Source of the DNA: Gallibacterium faecale
GTDB taxonomy: Bacteria; Pseudomonadota; Gammaproteobacteria; Enterobacterales; Pasteurellaceae
Direction: 5' to 3'
NCBI RefSeq assembly: GCF_027920745.1
Contig: NZ_JAQIBB010000071.1
Location: 1-21,535, forward strand
Length of the DNA: 21,535 nt
A program made the position numbers and the translations under genes. Of this stretch, positions 1 through 7,526 are shown piece after piece. Position 1 is the first letter of the stretch. Each line of letters begins with the position of its first letter. The notes below the pieces were generated by a model, which was not told the DNA's origin, made no database searches, and saw only the letters and a list, made by a program, of their open reading frames with translations.

Positions 1-51
1 AACACCAACATTTTTATCCTATATGCCAGGAAGGAACAACTCATACCATAA
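1..51 (+). CDS. Possible 3' end of a plus-strand gene entering from the left (unidentified)
   Basis: Frame 1 is open from the window edge to a TAA at 49-51, ending in residues ...ARKEQLIP, and a hairpin terminator with a plus-strand T-run begins four bases later. That arrangement suggests the tail of a plus-strand gene converging on valS. Frame 2 is also open (to about 99) and frame 3 stops near 54, so the true frame is not proven. Too few residues are visible to name a product. Confidence 0.2.
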   Translation, partial: NTNIFILYARKEQLIP

Positions 52-54
52 ACT

Positions 55-78
55 AAAGGGGCTAATCAGCCCCTTTTT
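55..78. terminator. Rho-independent terminator between valS and the left-edge gene
   Basis: A perfect 9-bp stem (AAAGGGGCT, 55-63, against AGCCCCTTT, 68-76) with a 4-base loop is followed by T's to 78 on the plus strand. The GC core and T-run fit a terminator for plus-strand transcription from the left. On the minus strand it lies 17 bases past the valS stop and is followed by a shorter T-rich stretch, so it could also end the holC-valS transcript. Confidence 0.8.
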
Positions 79-94
79 CTCTATTAATCACCAA

Positions 95-2971
95 CTATAA
101 CGCTTCAATACTCGCATATTGTTGGCGTAATTTTTCTAGACCTTGTTGATAATCTTGCATTTTTTCACGCTCTTTGGCGATAACGGCTTCTGGTGCTTTA
201 GCAACAAAACTTTCATTGCTTAGCTTACCTTCAATTCGTTTTACTTCACCAATTAACTTCTCAATTTCTTTATTTAAGCGTGCTAATTCTGCTTGTTTAT
301 CAATAAATCCAGCCATTGGAATTAACAACTCTGCATTACCAATCAACTTGGTCACTGCAAGTGGTGCGGCTTCATTTGCAGCTAATAAATTAATACTGCT
401 TAATTTCGCCATAGTTTGGATTAATCCTTGGTTTGCAGCTAAGCATTGTTGTTCTTCAGCTGTTAAATTACGCAATAACACATCTAATGGCTTACTTGGC
501 GCAATATTCATTTCTGCACGAATATTACGCACATTTACGATTAACTCTTTGATCCAATTAATTTCATTAATCGCTTGTTGATCAACCCATTTTTCTTCAA
601 ATTGCGGGAACGGTTGTAACATAATAGTTTCCCCTTCAATTTGCATTAAAGGTTTCACTTTTTGCCAAATTTCTTCGGTAATAAATGGAATCACTGGATG
701 CGCTAAACGTAAGATTTGTTCCAATACAGTAATTAATGTATGGCGAGTACCTCGTTGTTGCGCTTCATTGCCTTGACTTAACACTGGTTTAGTTAATTCA
801 AGATACCAGTCACAGAATTGATTCCAGATAAACTCATATAAAGTACCCGCTGCAATATCGAAACGATACTGATCTAATGCTTGACGGAACTCTTTTACTG
901 CTAAATTAAATTCAGCCAGAATCCAACGATCCGCAAGCGATAAACTCATTTCTTGATTACCGCTGTATCCGCAATCTTTACCGTCAATATTCATTAATGC
1001 AAAACGGCTCGCATTCCATAATTTGTTACAGAAATTACGATAACCTTCCAGGCGTTTCATATCCCAGTTAATATCACGCCCGTTACTTGCTAATGCCGCT
1101 AATGTGAAACGAAGTGCATCAGTTCCATGTGCAGCAATACCATTCGCAAACTCTTTACGGGTTGCTTTTTCAATTTTTGCTGCTAATTGCGGCTGCATCA
1201 TATTACCAGTACGTTTTGCCACTAAACTTTCCAAATCAATCCCATCAATCATATCTAATGGATCGAGGACATTACCTTTTGATTTGGACATTTTCGCACC
1301 GTTTTCATCACGGACTAACCCAGTGACGTACACAGTTTTGAATGGTACTTGTGGTTTACCATTTTCATCTTTAATAAAGTGCATGGTAAACATAATCATT
1401 CTAGCAACCCAGAAGAAAATAATATCGAACCCAGTAATTAATACGTTAGTTGGGTGGAACATTTGTAAATCTTTGGTTTGGTTTGGCCAACCTAGAGTTG
1501 AGAATGTCCATAAACCAGAAGAGAACCAAGTATCTAACACGTCTTCATCTTGACGTAATACTACATCTGCTGAAAGTTGGTATTTTTGACGTACTTCAGC
1601 TTCATCACGTGCAACATAGACATTACCTGCTTCGTCATACCACGCTGGAATACGGTGCCCCCACCAAAGTTGACGAGAAATACACCAATCTTGAATATCA
1701 CGCATCCAAGAGAAATAAAGATTTTCATACTGTTTTGGCACAAATTGAATTTCGCCTTCTTCAACAGCACGGATTGCTTCTTTGGCTAATGGCGCTACGC
1801 TGACATACCATTGATCGGTTAGCATTGGTTCTATTGGCACACCGCCACGGTCACCATAAGGCACTTTTAAATCATGTGGTTTAATTTCTTCTAATAGACC
1901 AAGAGATTCAAACTCTGCCACAATTTGTTTACGTGCTGCAAAACGTTCAAGTCCACGATAAGATGCAGGGATCTCTGCGACATAACTCTCGTGTGGTTTA
2001 CCTTCAAAAGTAAACACCTCCGCTTGCTCACGGATATCCGCATTTAGAGTAAACACATTCACCATTGGTAATTGGTGACGTTTACCAACTTCATAGTCGT
2101 TAAAATCGTGAGCTGGAGTAATTTTTACTACCCCTGTTCCAAATTCTTTATCTACATATTCATCGGCAATAATTGGAATTTCACGATTCACTAATGGCAA
2201 CATCACAGTCTTACCAATTAGGTTTTGGTAACGTTCATCTTCTGGATGTACCGCAACCGCAGTATCCCCTAACATGGTTTCAGGACGAGTGGTCGCTACG
2301 ACTAAATAATCTAGGCCATCTGCTGTTTTGGCTCCATTCGCCAATGGATAACGGAAATGCCATAAGCTGCCTTTAGATTCTTTATTTTCAACTTCTAAAT
2401 CAGAAATCGCAGTATGTAATTTCGGATCCCAGTTTACTAAACGTTTACCACGATAGATTAGACCTTCTTCATATAAACGGACAAATACCTCTTTCACAGC
2501 TTCAGAAAGGCCCGCATCCATAGTAAAACGTTCACGATCCCAATCAACTGAATCGCCTAAACGACGCATTTGTTGATTAATCGTACCACCAGATTCCGCT
2601 TTCCATTGCCAAATTTTTTCGATAAATGCTTCACGTCCATAATCATGACGTGTTTTATTCTCTTCCGCAGCAATTTTACGCTCAACCACCATTTGTGTTG
2701 CAATACCGGCATGGTCTGTTCCCGTTTGCCATAAGGTATTGTCACCTTGCATACGATGATAACGAATTAAGGTATCCATTAATGTTTGTTGGAAAGCGTG
2801 TCCCATATGCAAACTACCAGTGACATTTGGTGGCGGGATAGCAATAGAATAGCTTGGTACATTCTCATTTTCAGACGGTTTAAAGTAACCGCTTTGTTCC
2901 CAATGTTTATAAAGGGCTTGTTCTACGGCATTCGCATCAAAGCGATCGGCCATTTCAAATGGTTTTGTCAT
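95..2971 (-). CDS. valS: Valine--tRNA ligase
   Basis: Charges tRNA(Val) with valine in the cytoplasm and edits mischarged threonine. The 958-residue product has the usual length for bacterial ValRS. Seen in order: the class I HIGH-type motif HMGH at residues 55-58 after PPPNVTG; the CP1 editing domain at roughly 200-340, with ATTRPETMLGDTAVAVHP near 226 and TPAHDFNDYEVG near 285; the KMSKS loop at 560-564 (GAKMSKSKGNVLDP); an anticodon-binding helical domain; and a C-terminal charged coiled coil from about 890 (tRNA-binding arm). The ATG is preceded by AGAGAAG. It lies 52 bases after holC on the same strand, an order (holC-valS) also known from E. coli, and probably shares its transcript. Identity is certain from the motifs. 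Confidence 0.98.
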   Translation of the reverse strand: MTKPFEMADRFDANAVEQALYKHWEQSGYFKPSENENVPSYSIAIPPPNVTGSLHMGHAFQQTLMDTLIRYHRMQGDNTLWQTGTDHAGIATQMVVERKIAAEENKTRHDYGREAFIEKIWQWKAESGGTINQQMRRLGDSVDWDRERFTMDAGLSEAVKEVFVRLYEEGLIYRGKRLVNWDPKLHTAISDLEVENKESKGSLWHFRYPLANGAKTADGLDYLVVATTRPETMLGDTAVAVHPEDERYQNLIGKTVMLPLVNREIPIIADEYVDKEFGTGVVKITPAHDFNDYEVGKRHQLPMVNVFTLNADIREQAEVFTFEGKPHESYVAEIPASYRGLERFAARKQIVAEFESLGLLEEIKPHDLKVPYGDRGGVPIEPMLTDQWYVSVAPLAKEAIRAVEEGEIQFVPKQYENLYFSWMRDIQDWCISRQLWWGHRIPAWYDEAGNVYVARDEAEVRQKYQLSADVVLRQDEDVLDTWFSSGLWTFSTLGWPNQTKDLQMFHPTNVLITGFDIIFFWVARMIMFTMHFIKDENGKPQVPFKTVYVTGLVRDENGAKMSKSKGNVLDPLDMIDGIDLESLVAKRTGNMMQPQLAAKIEKATRKEFANGIAAHGTDALRFTLAALASNGRDINWDMKRLEGYRNFCNKLWNASRFALMNIDGKDCGYSGNQEMSLSLADRWILAEFNLAVKEFRQALDQYRFDIAAGTLYEFIWNQFCDWYLELTKPVLSQGNEAQQRGTRHTLITVLEQILRLAHPVIPFITEEIWQKVKPLMQIEGETIMLQPFPQFEEKWVDQQAINEINWIKELIVNVRNIRAEMNIAPSKPLDVLLRNLTAEEQQCLAANQGLIQTMAKLSSINLLAANEAAPLAVTKLIGNAELLIPMAGFIDKQAELARLNKEIEKLIGEVKRIEGKLSNESFVAKAPEAVIAKEREKMQDYQQGLEKLRQQYASIEAL

Positions 2972-3023
2972 TGTTGTTTCTTCTCTAATAAAAAGGGATC
3001 TACTATAAAATTATGGCTAAAAA

Positions 3024-3461
3024 TTATACTTGTTCCGTACTTAGCTGCCAGCCTAATTGGCGATAATATTTATAACGTTCTCGAGCTAATATTTTGAGCT
3101 GTTCATCTGTTGGCACAAACTCAATAACCTGAGGGAAAAGCAATGCAAATTCAGGTACTTGTAATGATAATGAAATCAATAAATCACGGCGTTGTGCGTT
3201 ACGTTTTTCTGGCCAACAAATTTCCACAGGTGTCATAAAGCCACCTGCTTCACCAGATAAATTATGGGGAACAAACTGTTCAGGATCACGTTGCCATAAC
3301 ATTTCGTCAATTAACAACGCTTGCTCTTTATCTTGACAAGAAATCAATACCTTTTTGCCTAAACGCCATGCGTCTGCCGCTAAATCACAGGCTTTACTTT
3401 CTAATGCATGTAACTGCATAGTTGCACCAGAAAAAACATAAAAAAGAGCTTGTTTTGCCAT
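3024..3461 (-). CDS. holC: DNA polymerase III subunit chi
   Basis: Chi is the small subunit of the polymerase III holoenzyme that, through psi, links the clamp loader to single-strand-binding protein on the lagging strand. The 145-residue product matches chi in length and block pattern: an N-terminal FYVFSG strand, GKKVLISCQDKEQALLIDEMLW near 35-55, FVPHNLSGE, PVEICWPEKRNAQRRDLLISL, then FVPTDEQLKILARERYKYYR near the C-terminus. E. coli chi shows the same FVPHNLAGE and LARERYKAYR signatures. It sits upstream of valS on the same strand, as in E. coli (pepA-holC-valS), but pepA is not here; recR lies upstream instead. A 103-base gap from recR may hold its own promoter. Confidence 0.93.
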   Translation of the reverse strand: MAKQALFYVFSGATMQLHALESKACDLAADAWRLGKKVLISCQDKEQALLIDEMLWQRDPEQFVPHNLSGEAGGFMTPVEICWPEKRNAQRRDLLISLSLQVPEFALLFPQVIEFVPTDEQLKILARERYKYYRQLGWQLSTEQV

Positions 3462-3491
3462 AATTATCCTGCTTATTCACACAAGTCGGCT

Positions 3492-3520
3492 ATTGTAACG
3501 TAAAAGAAAAATGGGATAAA
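3492..3520 (-). promoter_or_regulatory. Candidate sigma70 promoter for holC-valS
   Basis: On the minus strand TACAAT (3497-3492) lies 17 bases after a weak -35, TTTATC (3520-3515), and would start transcription about 24 bases before the holC ATG at 3461. The -10 is good and the -35 poor, so this is only a candidate; readthrough from recR is the alternative. Confidence 0.3.
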
Positions 3521-3564
3521 GAATCGGCGCAGTTAAATCACTAAATATCCGATGTTTATTACAC

Positions 3565-4167
3565 TTATTTAAGTTCTCGTCTGCCAATAAAGGAGTGAGA
3601 TAATGTTGTGCCGTCCACCATCTCTAACTCACCTCCAACAGGGATGCCATGTGCAATACGGCTTACTTTTACACCATACTGTTGGCACATTTCGGCAATA
3701 TAATTTGCGGTAGCATCCCCTTCAATAGTAGGGTTGGTCGCTAGAATCACTTCACTAAAAGATTCCGTTTGCAAACGTTTATGCAAGAGATCTAATCCAA
3801 TTTCTTTAGGACCAATACCATCTAACGGAGATAAATGTCCCATTAGCACAAAATAGCGTCCAGAAAATTGTCCAGTTTGTTCAATCGCTTGAATATCAGA
3901 TGGCATTTCGACAACACAAAGTTGCCCACTCTCTTGCCGGCGATAATTATTACAAATATTGCAAACTTCCTCTTCGGTGAATGTGCGACATTGGCTACAG
4001 TGACCAATATGCGACATCGCATCGGTTAATGTTCTGGCTAAATTCAGTGCCCCACTGCGATCACGTTGTAGCAAATGATATGCCATACGCTGTGCAGATT
4101 TTGGTCCAACACCCGGTAAACAACGTAATGCATTCATTAATTCATCTAATAAAGGACTAATTTGCAT
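3565..4167 (-). CDS. recR: Recombination mediator protein RecR
   Basis: RecR acts with RecF and RecO to load RecA on gapped DNA during recombinational repair. The 200-residue product has the family's usual length. Visible parts: a helix-hairpin-helix near residues 17-29 (LPGVGPKSAQRMA); a four-cysteine zinc motif with C57, C60, C69 and C72 (HCSQC...CNIC); and a Toprim domain at about 81-175 with VVEMPSD and the TNPTIEGDATANY block, ending in the typical HGIPVGGELEMVDG segment. It is last in an apt-dnaX-ybaB-recR run, the same order as in E. coli, 77 bases after ybaB with a strong hairpin in that gap. The start is followed by the expected MQISPLLDELM. The upstream ribosome site is weak, which may mean translation depends on coupling or local RNA structure. 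Confidence 0.97.
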   Translation of the reverse strand: MQISPLLDELMNALRCLPGVGPKSAQRMAYHLLQRDRSGALNLARTLTDAMSHIGHCSQCRTFTEEEVCNICNNYRRQESGQLCVVEMPSDIQAIEQTGQFSGRYFVLMGHLSPLDGIGPKEIGLDLLHKRLQTESFSEVILATNPTIEGDATANYIAEMCQQYGVKVSRIAHGIPVGGELEMVDGTTLSHSFIGRRELK

Positions 4168-4211
4168 AATTAAGATAGGTTTTTTGAAAGATATACGATT
4201 AATGCTGATTC

Positions 4212-4235
4212 GTTAGGGAGTCATTACTCCCTAAC
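4212..4235. repeat. Intercistronic hairpin between ybaB and recR
   Basis: A perfect 9-bp inverted repeat (GTTAGGGAG at 4212-4220, CTCCCTAAC at 4227-4235) with a 6-base loop begins 10 bases past the ybaB stop and ends 45 bases before the recR ATG. No T-run follows on either strand, so it is not a classical terminator. An RNA-stability or processing element, or a weak attenuator, is an inference. Confidence 0.55.
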
Positions 4236-4244
4236 TTAAATAAC

Positions 4245-4574
4245 TTAGAATGGCATTTTAAAGCCTGGTGGTAATTGCATACCTGCGGTAACAGATGCCA
4301 TTTTTTCTTTTTGCATTTCATCCGCACGACGTACTGCATCATTAAATGCAGCAGCAATAAGATCTTCTAGCATCTCTTTATCATCTTCAACCAAAGAAGG
4401 ATCAATTTCAACACGACGGCAGCTGTGTGCTCCATTAATAGTCACTTTAACAAGCCCCGCACCAGACTCACCTGTTACTTCTAATTGAGCGATCTCTTCC
4501 TGCATTTTTTGCATACGTTCTTGCATTTGTTGGGCTTGTTTCATTAAGCCGCCTAATCCACCTTTTCCAAACAT
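4245..4574 (-). CDS. ybaB: YbaB/EbfC family nucleoid-associated protein
   Basis: Small dimeric DNA-binding protein of the YbaB/EbfC family, thought to act on the nucleoid and possibly in repair with RecR. The start is set at 4574 (MFGKGGLGGLMKQAQQMQERMQ), giving 109 residues, the same as E. coli YbaB. A longer frame to 4637 exists, but its 21 extra residues resemble nothing and the inner ATG has a GAGAGA ribosome site 7-8 bases upstream. Seen: the Met/Gln-rich N-terminal helix, GAGLVKVTINGAHSCRRVEIDPSL in the central sheet, and a C-terminal MPPGFKMPF-like tail (QLPPGFKMPF). It lies between dnaX (72-base gap) and recR, as in many bacteria. Confidence 0.95.
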   Translation of the reverse strand: MFGKGGLGGLMKQAQQMQERMQKMQEEIAQLEVTGESGAGLVKVTINGAHSCRRVEIDPSLVEDDKEMLEDLIAAAFNDAVRRADEMQKEKMASVTAGMQLPPGFKMPF

Positions 4575-4646
4575 AATTTTCTCTCTCAAATAATAAACAC
4601 AAAGGCTGTATTTTAACTGAAAACCGTCATTGTGCAACGCACAAAA

Positions 4647-6851
4647 CTATTCTTTCCCGGTTGGGCGTACCGAATCTAAATCAATTTTTGCTGCAAATTG
4701 CTGCATAAATTGATTTAATTTTTGATCCTGTTGCAATTTTTGTTGGGCTTCATCAACCATCTGTTGATAAATTTCACCACGAATCTCATATGGCGTCACT
4801 TCTGGCCCCGTATATTCTTCTAGTTCAATCTTGATTTTTCTACCATAAAAATCTTGAAAAGCTTTATTGATAAAACTGAGATCGAGATATTTCGCTAATA
4901 AAAATGATTCCGGACGAACCCCTAAACGCATAAAATGTTCATCCTTCTCTAACACCACAGAATTTAATAAAATTCGCTTACTTCCACCCGCCAATTCAAG
5001 CTTTTCAATATCCGCACTCCATTGGCTTCTTTCATTAGCGCGTTCCACCACTTTTTCTACAACTTCCGGCGTGTATTTCTCCAGTAACGCTTTTTTAATA
5101 TCTGACGGACGCATTGCTTGCTGCTGTTGATCTATTGTTGGATCACTCCATGACCAATGATAATCCTCATTCAAAATACCGGTTGTTTCAATCTCAGTAT
5201 CTTCTGTTGTTTCAATTACAGGCGCATTATCATCTTGTAATAAACGAGATAATGGCGCTTGTTCAGTAGCCTGGTGAGATTCTGTCACATGAGTTGGAGT
5301 AACATTTTCTGAAGTATTAACTTGAGTTTGTACAGTAACTTGTTGTTCAGGCGTAATCGTAGTTGTAGATTTATCAAAATTTATTGCTGCTGAGGTTGTT
5401 GCCGTGATATTTGCCTCATTCACCGAAACCTTTTTTTTTTCTGAAATAGGTGTCGGCTGTTTATCCTCTACTGCAATATGTGCTGGCTTACCCTGTTCTA
5501 AACTTGCTACCTGCTGCAAAATATCACTAGACAATAATGCAGAAGAACGCACATCAGGTGTTACTTTTTGTTCTGGTTTATTTGGCTCTTCTACTGCGGA
5601 AGCAATAGTTTCTTTCGCCTCTGTATGTGTAACAACTTCTGGTTTTATTAGCTGTGGCTTATTTTCTACGGAAGAACTTGACTTTTGCTCACTTTGTATA
5701 ACCGAAGTAGGTTGCGATTGCTTAATTTCATTAGCAGTCACTGTTTGATTGGTTACCGGCTGAGCAAACGTAAAACGTTTAGGGTGAAATGCTAAAGCAC
5801 GTAAAATCGTCATCTCTACCCCAGTTTTAGCTTCAGGCGAGTAGGCTAACTCTTTACGCCCATTTAGCATTAATTGGTAATAAAACTGTATATCTTCTGC
5901 TGAAATTGTTTTCGCTAGTAGTGCCAGAGAAGAATCTACTGATTGTCCTTTTGGTGGCAATAATTGTAACATTGCGATTTGATGCAATGTTTCAGCCATA
6001 TCTTGTAAAACTCTTTCCCAATCAATACCTTGTTGTGCTATTTCGTGCAATACCTTCATAGCTGCTTCACCGTCTGCTTGAGAAATTGCACTTAACAATG
6101 CGATCGACTTATCACTGTCTAATAGCCCTAACATTGTATTCACTGTCGTTGTTGTAATATTGCCATTACTTAATGCAATCGCCTGATCAGTTAAACTTAA
6201 CGCATCTCGCACACTCCCTTGTGCAGCTTGAGCCAACTTATTCAATGCAGGGATTTGATAACTGATCTTTTCTTGTGCCAACAATTTACCTAGATGTTCA
6301 GCTATCACATCAGTATCTAACGCTTTTAAATGGAATTGAATACAGCGAGAAAGCACCGTAATAGGTAATTTTTGCGGATCGGTCGTCGCCAGTAAGAATT
6401 TCACATATTCTGGCGGTTCTTCTAATGTCTTTAATAAAGCATTAAAGCTGTGTCGAGAAAGCATATGCACTTCATCGATCAAGTAAATTTTAAAGCGACC
6501 TCGTACTGGCTTATACTGCACATTATCGAGTAATTCACGTGTATCTTCGACTTTTGTCCGTGATGCCGCATCAATTTCAATTAGATCAATAAAATTGCCT
6601 TCTTTGATAGCACGACAGTTTTCACATTCACCACAAGGTTCTGCGGTGATGCCCGTTTCACAATTTAATCCTTTAGCAAATAAACGGGCTATCGAGGTTT
6701 TCCCTACTCCTCGAGTACCAGAAAATAGATAAGCATGATGTAAACGTTGACTATTTAAACCATTACTTAAGGCGGTTATCACATGATCCTGCCCAATCAC
6801 TTCAGAAAAGCGATTTGGTCGCCATTTGCGTGCTAATACCTGATAACTCAT
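4647..6851 (-). CDS. dnaX: DNA polymerase III subunits tau and (probably) gamma
   Basis: Clamp-loader ATPase that also bridges the polymerase cores to DnaB helicase. The full 734-residue tau form shows a Walker A GTRGVGKT at 45-52; four zinc cysteines C64, C73, C76 and C79; Walker B LIDEVHM with D126/E127; a sensor 1 region LATTDPQKLP near 154; and the SRC box at 168-170. Domain III ends near 365. Residues about 366-565 form a low-complexity linker rich in Thr, Ser, Glu, Val and Pro, followed by tau-specific domains IV and V from about 570. Tau is roughly 90 residues longer than the 643 of E. coli, mainly in this linker. A ten-A run sits in the linker at codons 471-474 and could yield a gamma-like protein of about 478 residues (see separate entry). 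Start ATG follows AAAGGAT. apt lies 17 bases upstream. Confidence 0.97.
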   Translation of the reverse strand: MSYQVLARKWRPNRFSEVIGQDHVITALSNGLNSQRLHHAYLFSGTRGVGKTSIARLFAKGLNCETGITAEPCGECENCRAIKEGNFIDLIEIDAASRTKVEDTRELLDNVQYKPVRGRFKIYLIDEVHMLSRHSFNALLKTLEEPPEYVKFLLATTDPQKLPITVLSRCIQFHLKALDTDVIAEHLGKLLAQEKISYQIPALNKLAQAAQGSVRDALSLTDQAIALSNGNITTTTVNTMLGLLDSDKSIALLSAISQADGEAAMKVLHEIAQQGIDWERVLQDMAETLHQIAMLQLLPPKGQSVDSSLALLAKTISAEDIQFYYQLMLNGRKELAYSPEAKTGVEMTILRALAFHPKRFTFAQPVTNQTVTANEIKQSQPTSVIQSEQKSSSSVENKPQLIKPEVVTHTEAKETIASAVEEPNKPEQKVTPDVRSSALLSSDILQQVASLEQGKPAHIAVEDKQPTPISEKKKVSVNEANITATTSAAINFDKSTTTITPEQQVTVQTQVNTSENVTPTHVTESHQATEQAPLSRLLQDDNAPVIETTEDTEIETTGILNEDYHWSWSDPTIDQQQQAMRPSDIKKALLEKYTPEVVEKVVERANERSQWSADIEKLELAGGSKRILLNSVVLEKDEHFMRLGVRPESFLLAKYLDLSFINKAFQDFYGRKIKIELEEYTGPEVTPYEIRGEIYQQMVDEAQQKLQQDQKLNQFMQQFAAKIDLDSVRPTGKE
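5416..5441 (-). promoter_or_regulatory. Candidate dnaX slippage/frameshift site (ten A's)
   Basis: Minus-strand positions 5440-5431 are ten consecutive A's after a G (codons GAA AAA AAA AAG, residues E471-K474). Reading one base back gives AAA GGT TTC GGT GAA then TGA (5418-5416). Reading one base forward gives AGG TTT CGG then TGA (5422-5420). Either shift therefore ends the protein at once, in the linker after the clamp-loader core, exactly where a gamma product should end. In E. coli gamma comes from -1 ribosomal frameshifting at A AAA AAG, and in Thermus from polymerase slippage on a long A-run. I see no Shine-Dalgarno-like stimulator close upstream and no strong hairpin just downstream, which leans toward transcriptional slippage. 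Confidence 0.6.
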
Positions 6852-6868
6852 GCCTATCCTTTCTTGAA

Positions 6869-7414
6869 TTAATGTCCTTCAAAATCTACTAAGGTAAATG
6901 GTTCAACACCTAACTTACGTAAGCGATCTTCACCGCCAAGCTCTGGCAAGCTAATCACAAACGCAGCATGTTCAACCTTTCCACCAAGACGCTGAATCAA
7001 TTTGATCGTTGCTTCGACTGTTCCACCTGTAGCAAGCAAATCATCAATGATAAGCACATTATCTTCTTTACTGACAGAATCGGTATGCATTTCTAATGTG
7101 TCTTGACCATATTCAAGTTCATAAGATTGAGAAATGACTTCACGTGGCAATTTTCCTGGTTTTCTCACTAAAATAAATGGCACATTTAATGCTAATGCAA
7201 CTGGTGCACCAAAAATAAAACCGCGAGATTCAGTTCCAGCCACTTTAGTGATATTTTTCGCTTTAAAATGCTCTGCAATCAACTCTATTGTTGCTTTAAA
7301 TGCCGCTGGCACTTCAACTAAGCTAGTAATATCACGGAAAATAATGCCTTCTGCAGGATAATTTGGAATTGATTTAATAGATGATTTAATTAACTCTTTT
7401 TGTTGTTGGTTCAT
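6869..7414 (-). CDS. apt: Adenine phosphoribosyltransferase
   Basis: Purine-salvage enzyme of the cytoplasm: adenine plus PRPP gives AMP and pyrophosphate. The 181-residue product is close to the E. coli enzyme in length. Diagnostic parts are FRDITSLVEVPAAFK at about 26-40, the AGTESRGFIFGAPVA loop at 59-73, RKPGKLPRE at 84-92, and the PRPP-binding signature VLIIDDLLATGGT at 120-132, with acidic D124 and D125. It is the first gene of apt-dnaX-ybaB-recR, 17 bases before dnaX. A near-consensus -10 element lies a short distance upstream (7435-7440), so apt probably begins a transcription unit distinct from the lpxM group. The leader would be only about 14 bases, with AGG about 10 bases before the ATG. 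Confidence 0.97.
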   Translation of the reverse strand: MNQQQKELIKSSIKSIPNYPAEGIIFRDITSLVEVPAAFKATIELIAEHFKAKNITKVAGTESRGFIFGAPVALALNVPFILVRKPGKLPREVISQSYELEYGQDTLEMHTDSVSKEDNVLIIDDLLATGGTVEATIKLIQRLGGKVEHAAFVISLPELGGEDRLRKLGVEPFTLVDFEGH

Positions 7415-7434
7415 GATTATTTGCCTAACACAAA

Positions 7435-7461
7435 ATTATATGTAGCGGGTGCTACTCTCAA
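7435..7461 (-). promoter_or_regulatory. Candidate apt promoter with a dyad in the spacer
   Basis: On the minus strand a perfect TATAAT (7440-7435) is preceded, with a short 15-base spacer, by TTGAGA (7461-7456; five of six match TTGACA). The spacer is almost filled by a perfect inverted repeat, GTAGC-GGGT-GCTAC (7442-7455 on the plus strand). A dyad in that place could be a repressor or activator operator; the short spacer is the type seen at promoters needing DNA distortion. The dyad could also be chance. Confidence 0.5.
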
Positions 7462-7526
7462 AGTTTGCTATTCTAACAGTGACGGTATGGAAAAAATACT
7501 CTTTAACATCAAAAAAATAAAAAATT

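Noticed and set aside
1104..1553. Open frame of 149 codons on the plus strand inside valS
   Set aside because: Antisense shadow of a certain essential gene; composition is that of a complementary strand, with no recognisable domain or ribosome site. The same applies to the other overlapping frames within valS, dnaX, apt, lpxM, yfcA, mepA, aroC, mscK, menE and fldA.
4575..4637. N-terminal extension of ybaB by 21 residues
   Set aside because: The extra residues match nothing in the family, while the inner ATG has a proper ribosome site and gives the standard 109-residue protein.
4630..4644. Short TTGTGC/GCACAA inverted repeat between dnaX and ybaB
   Set aside because: A 6-bp stem with a 3-base loop and no T-run; could easily be chance.
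5431..5440. Ten-A run in dnaX as phase variation or a sequencing frameshift
   Set aside because: The frame is intact on both sides with correct tau domains, and dnaX is essential, so on/off switching is unlikely; expression-level slippage is the better reading.
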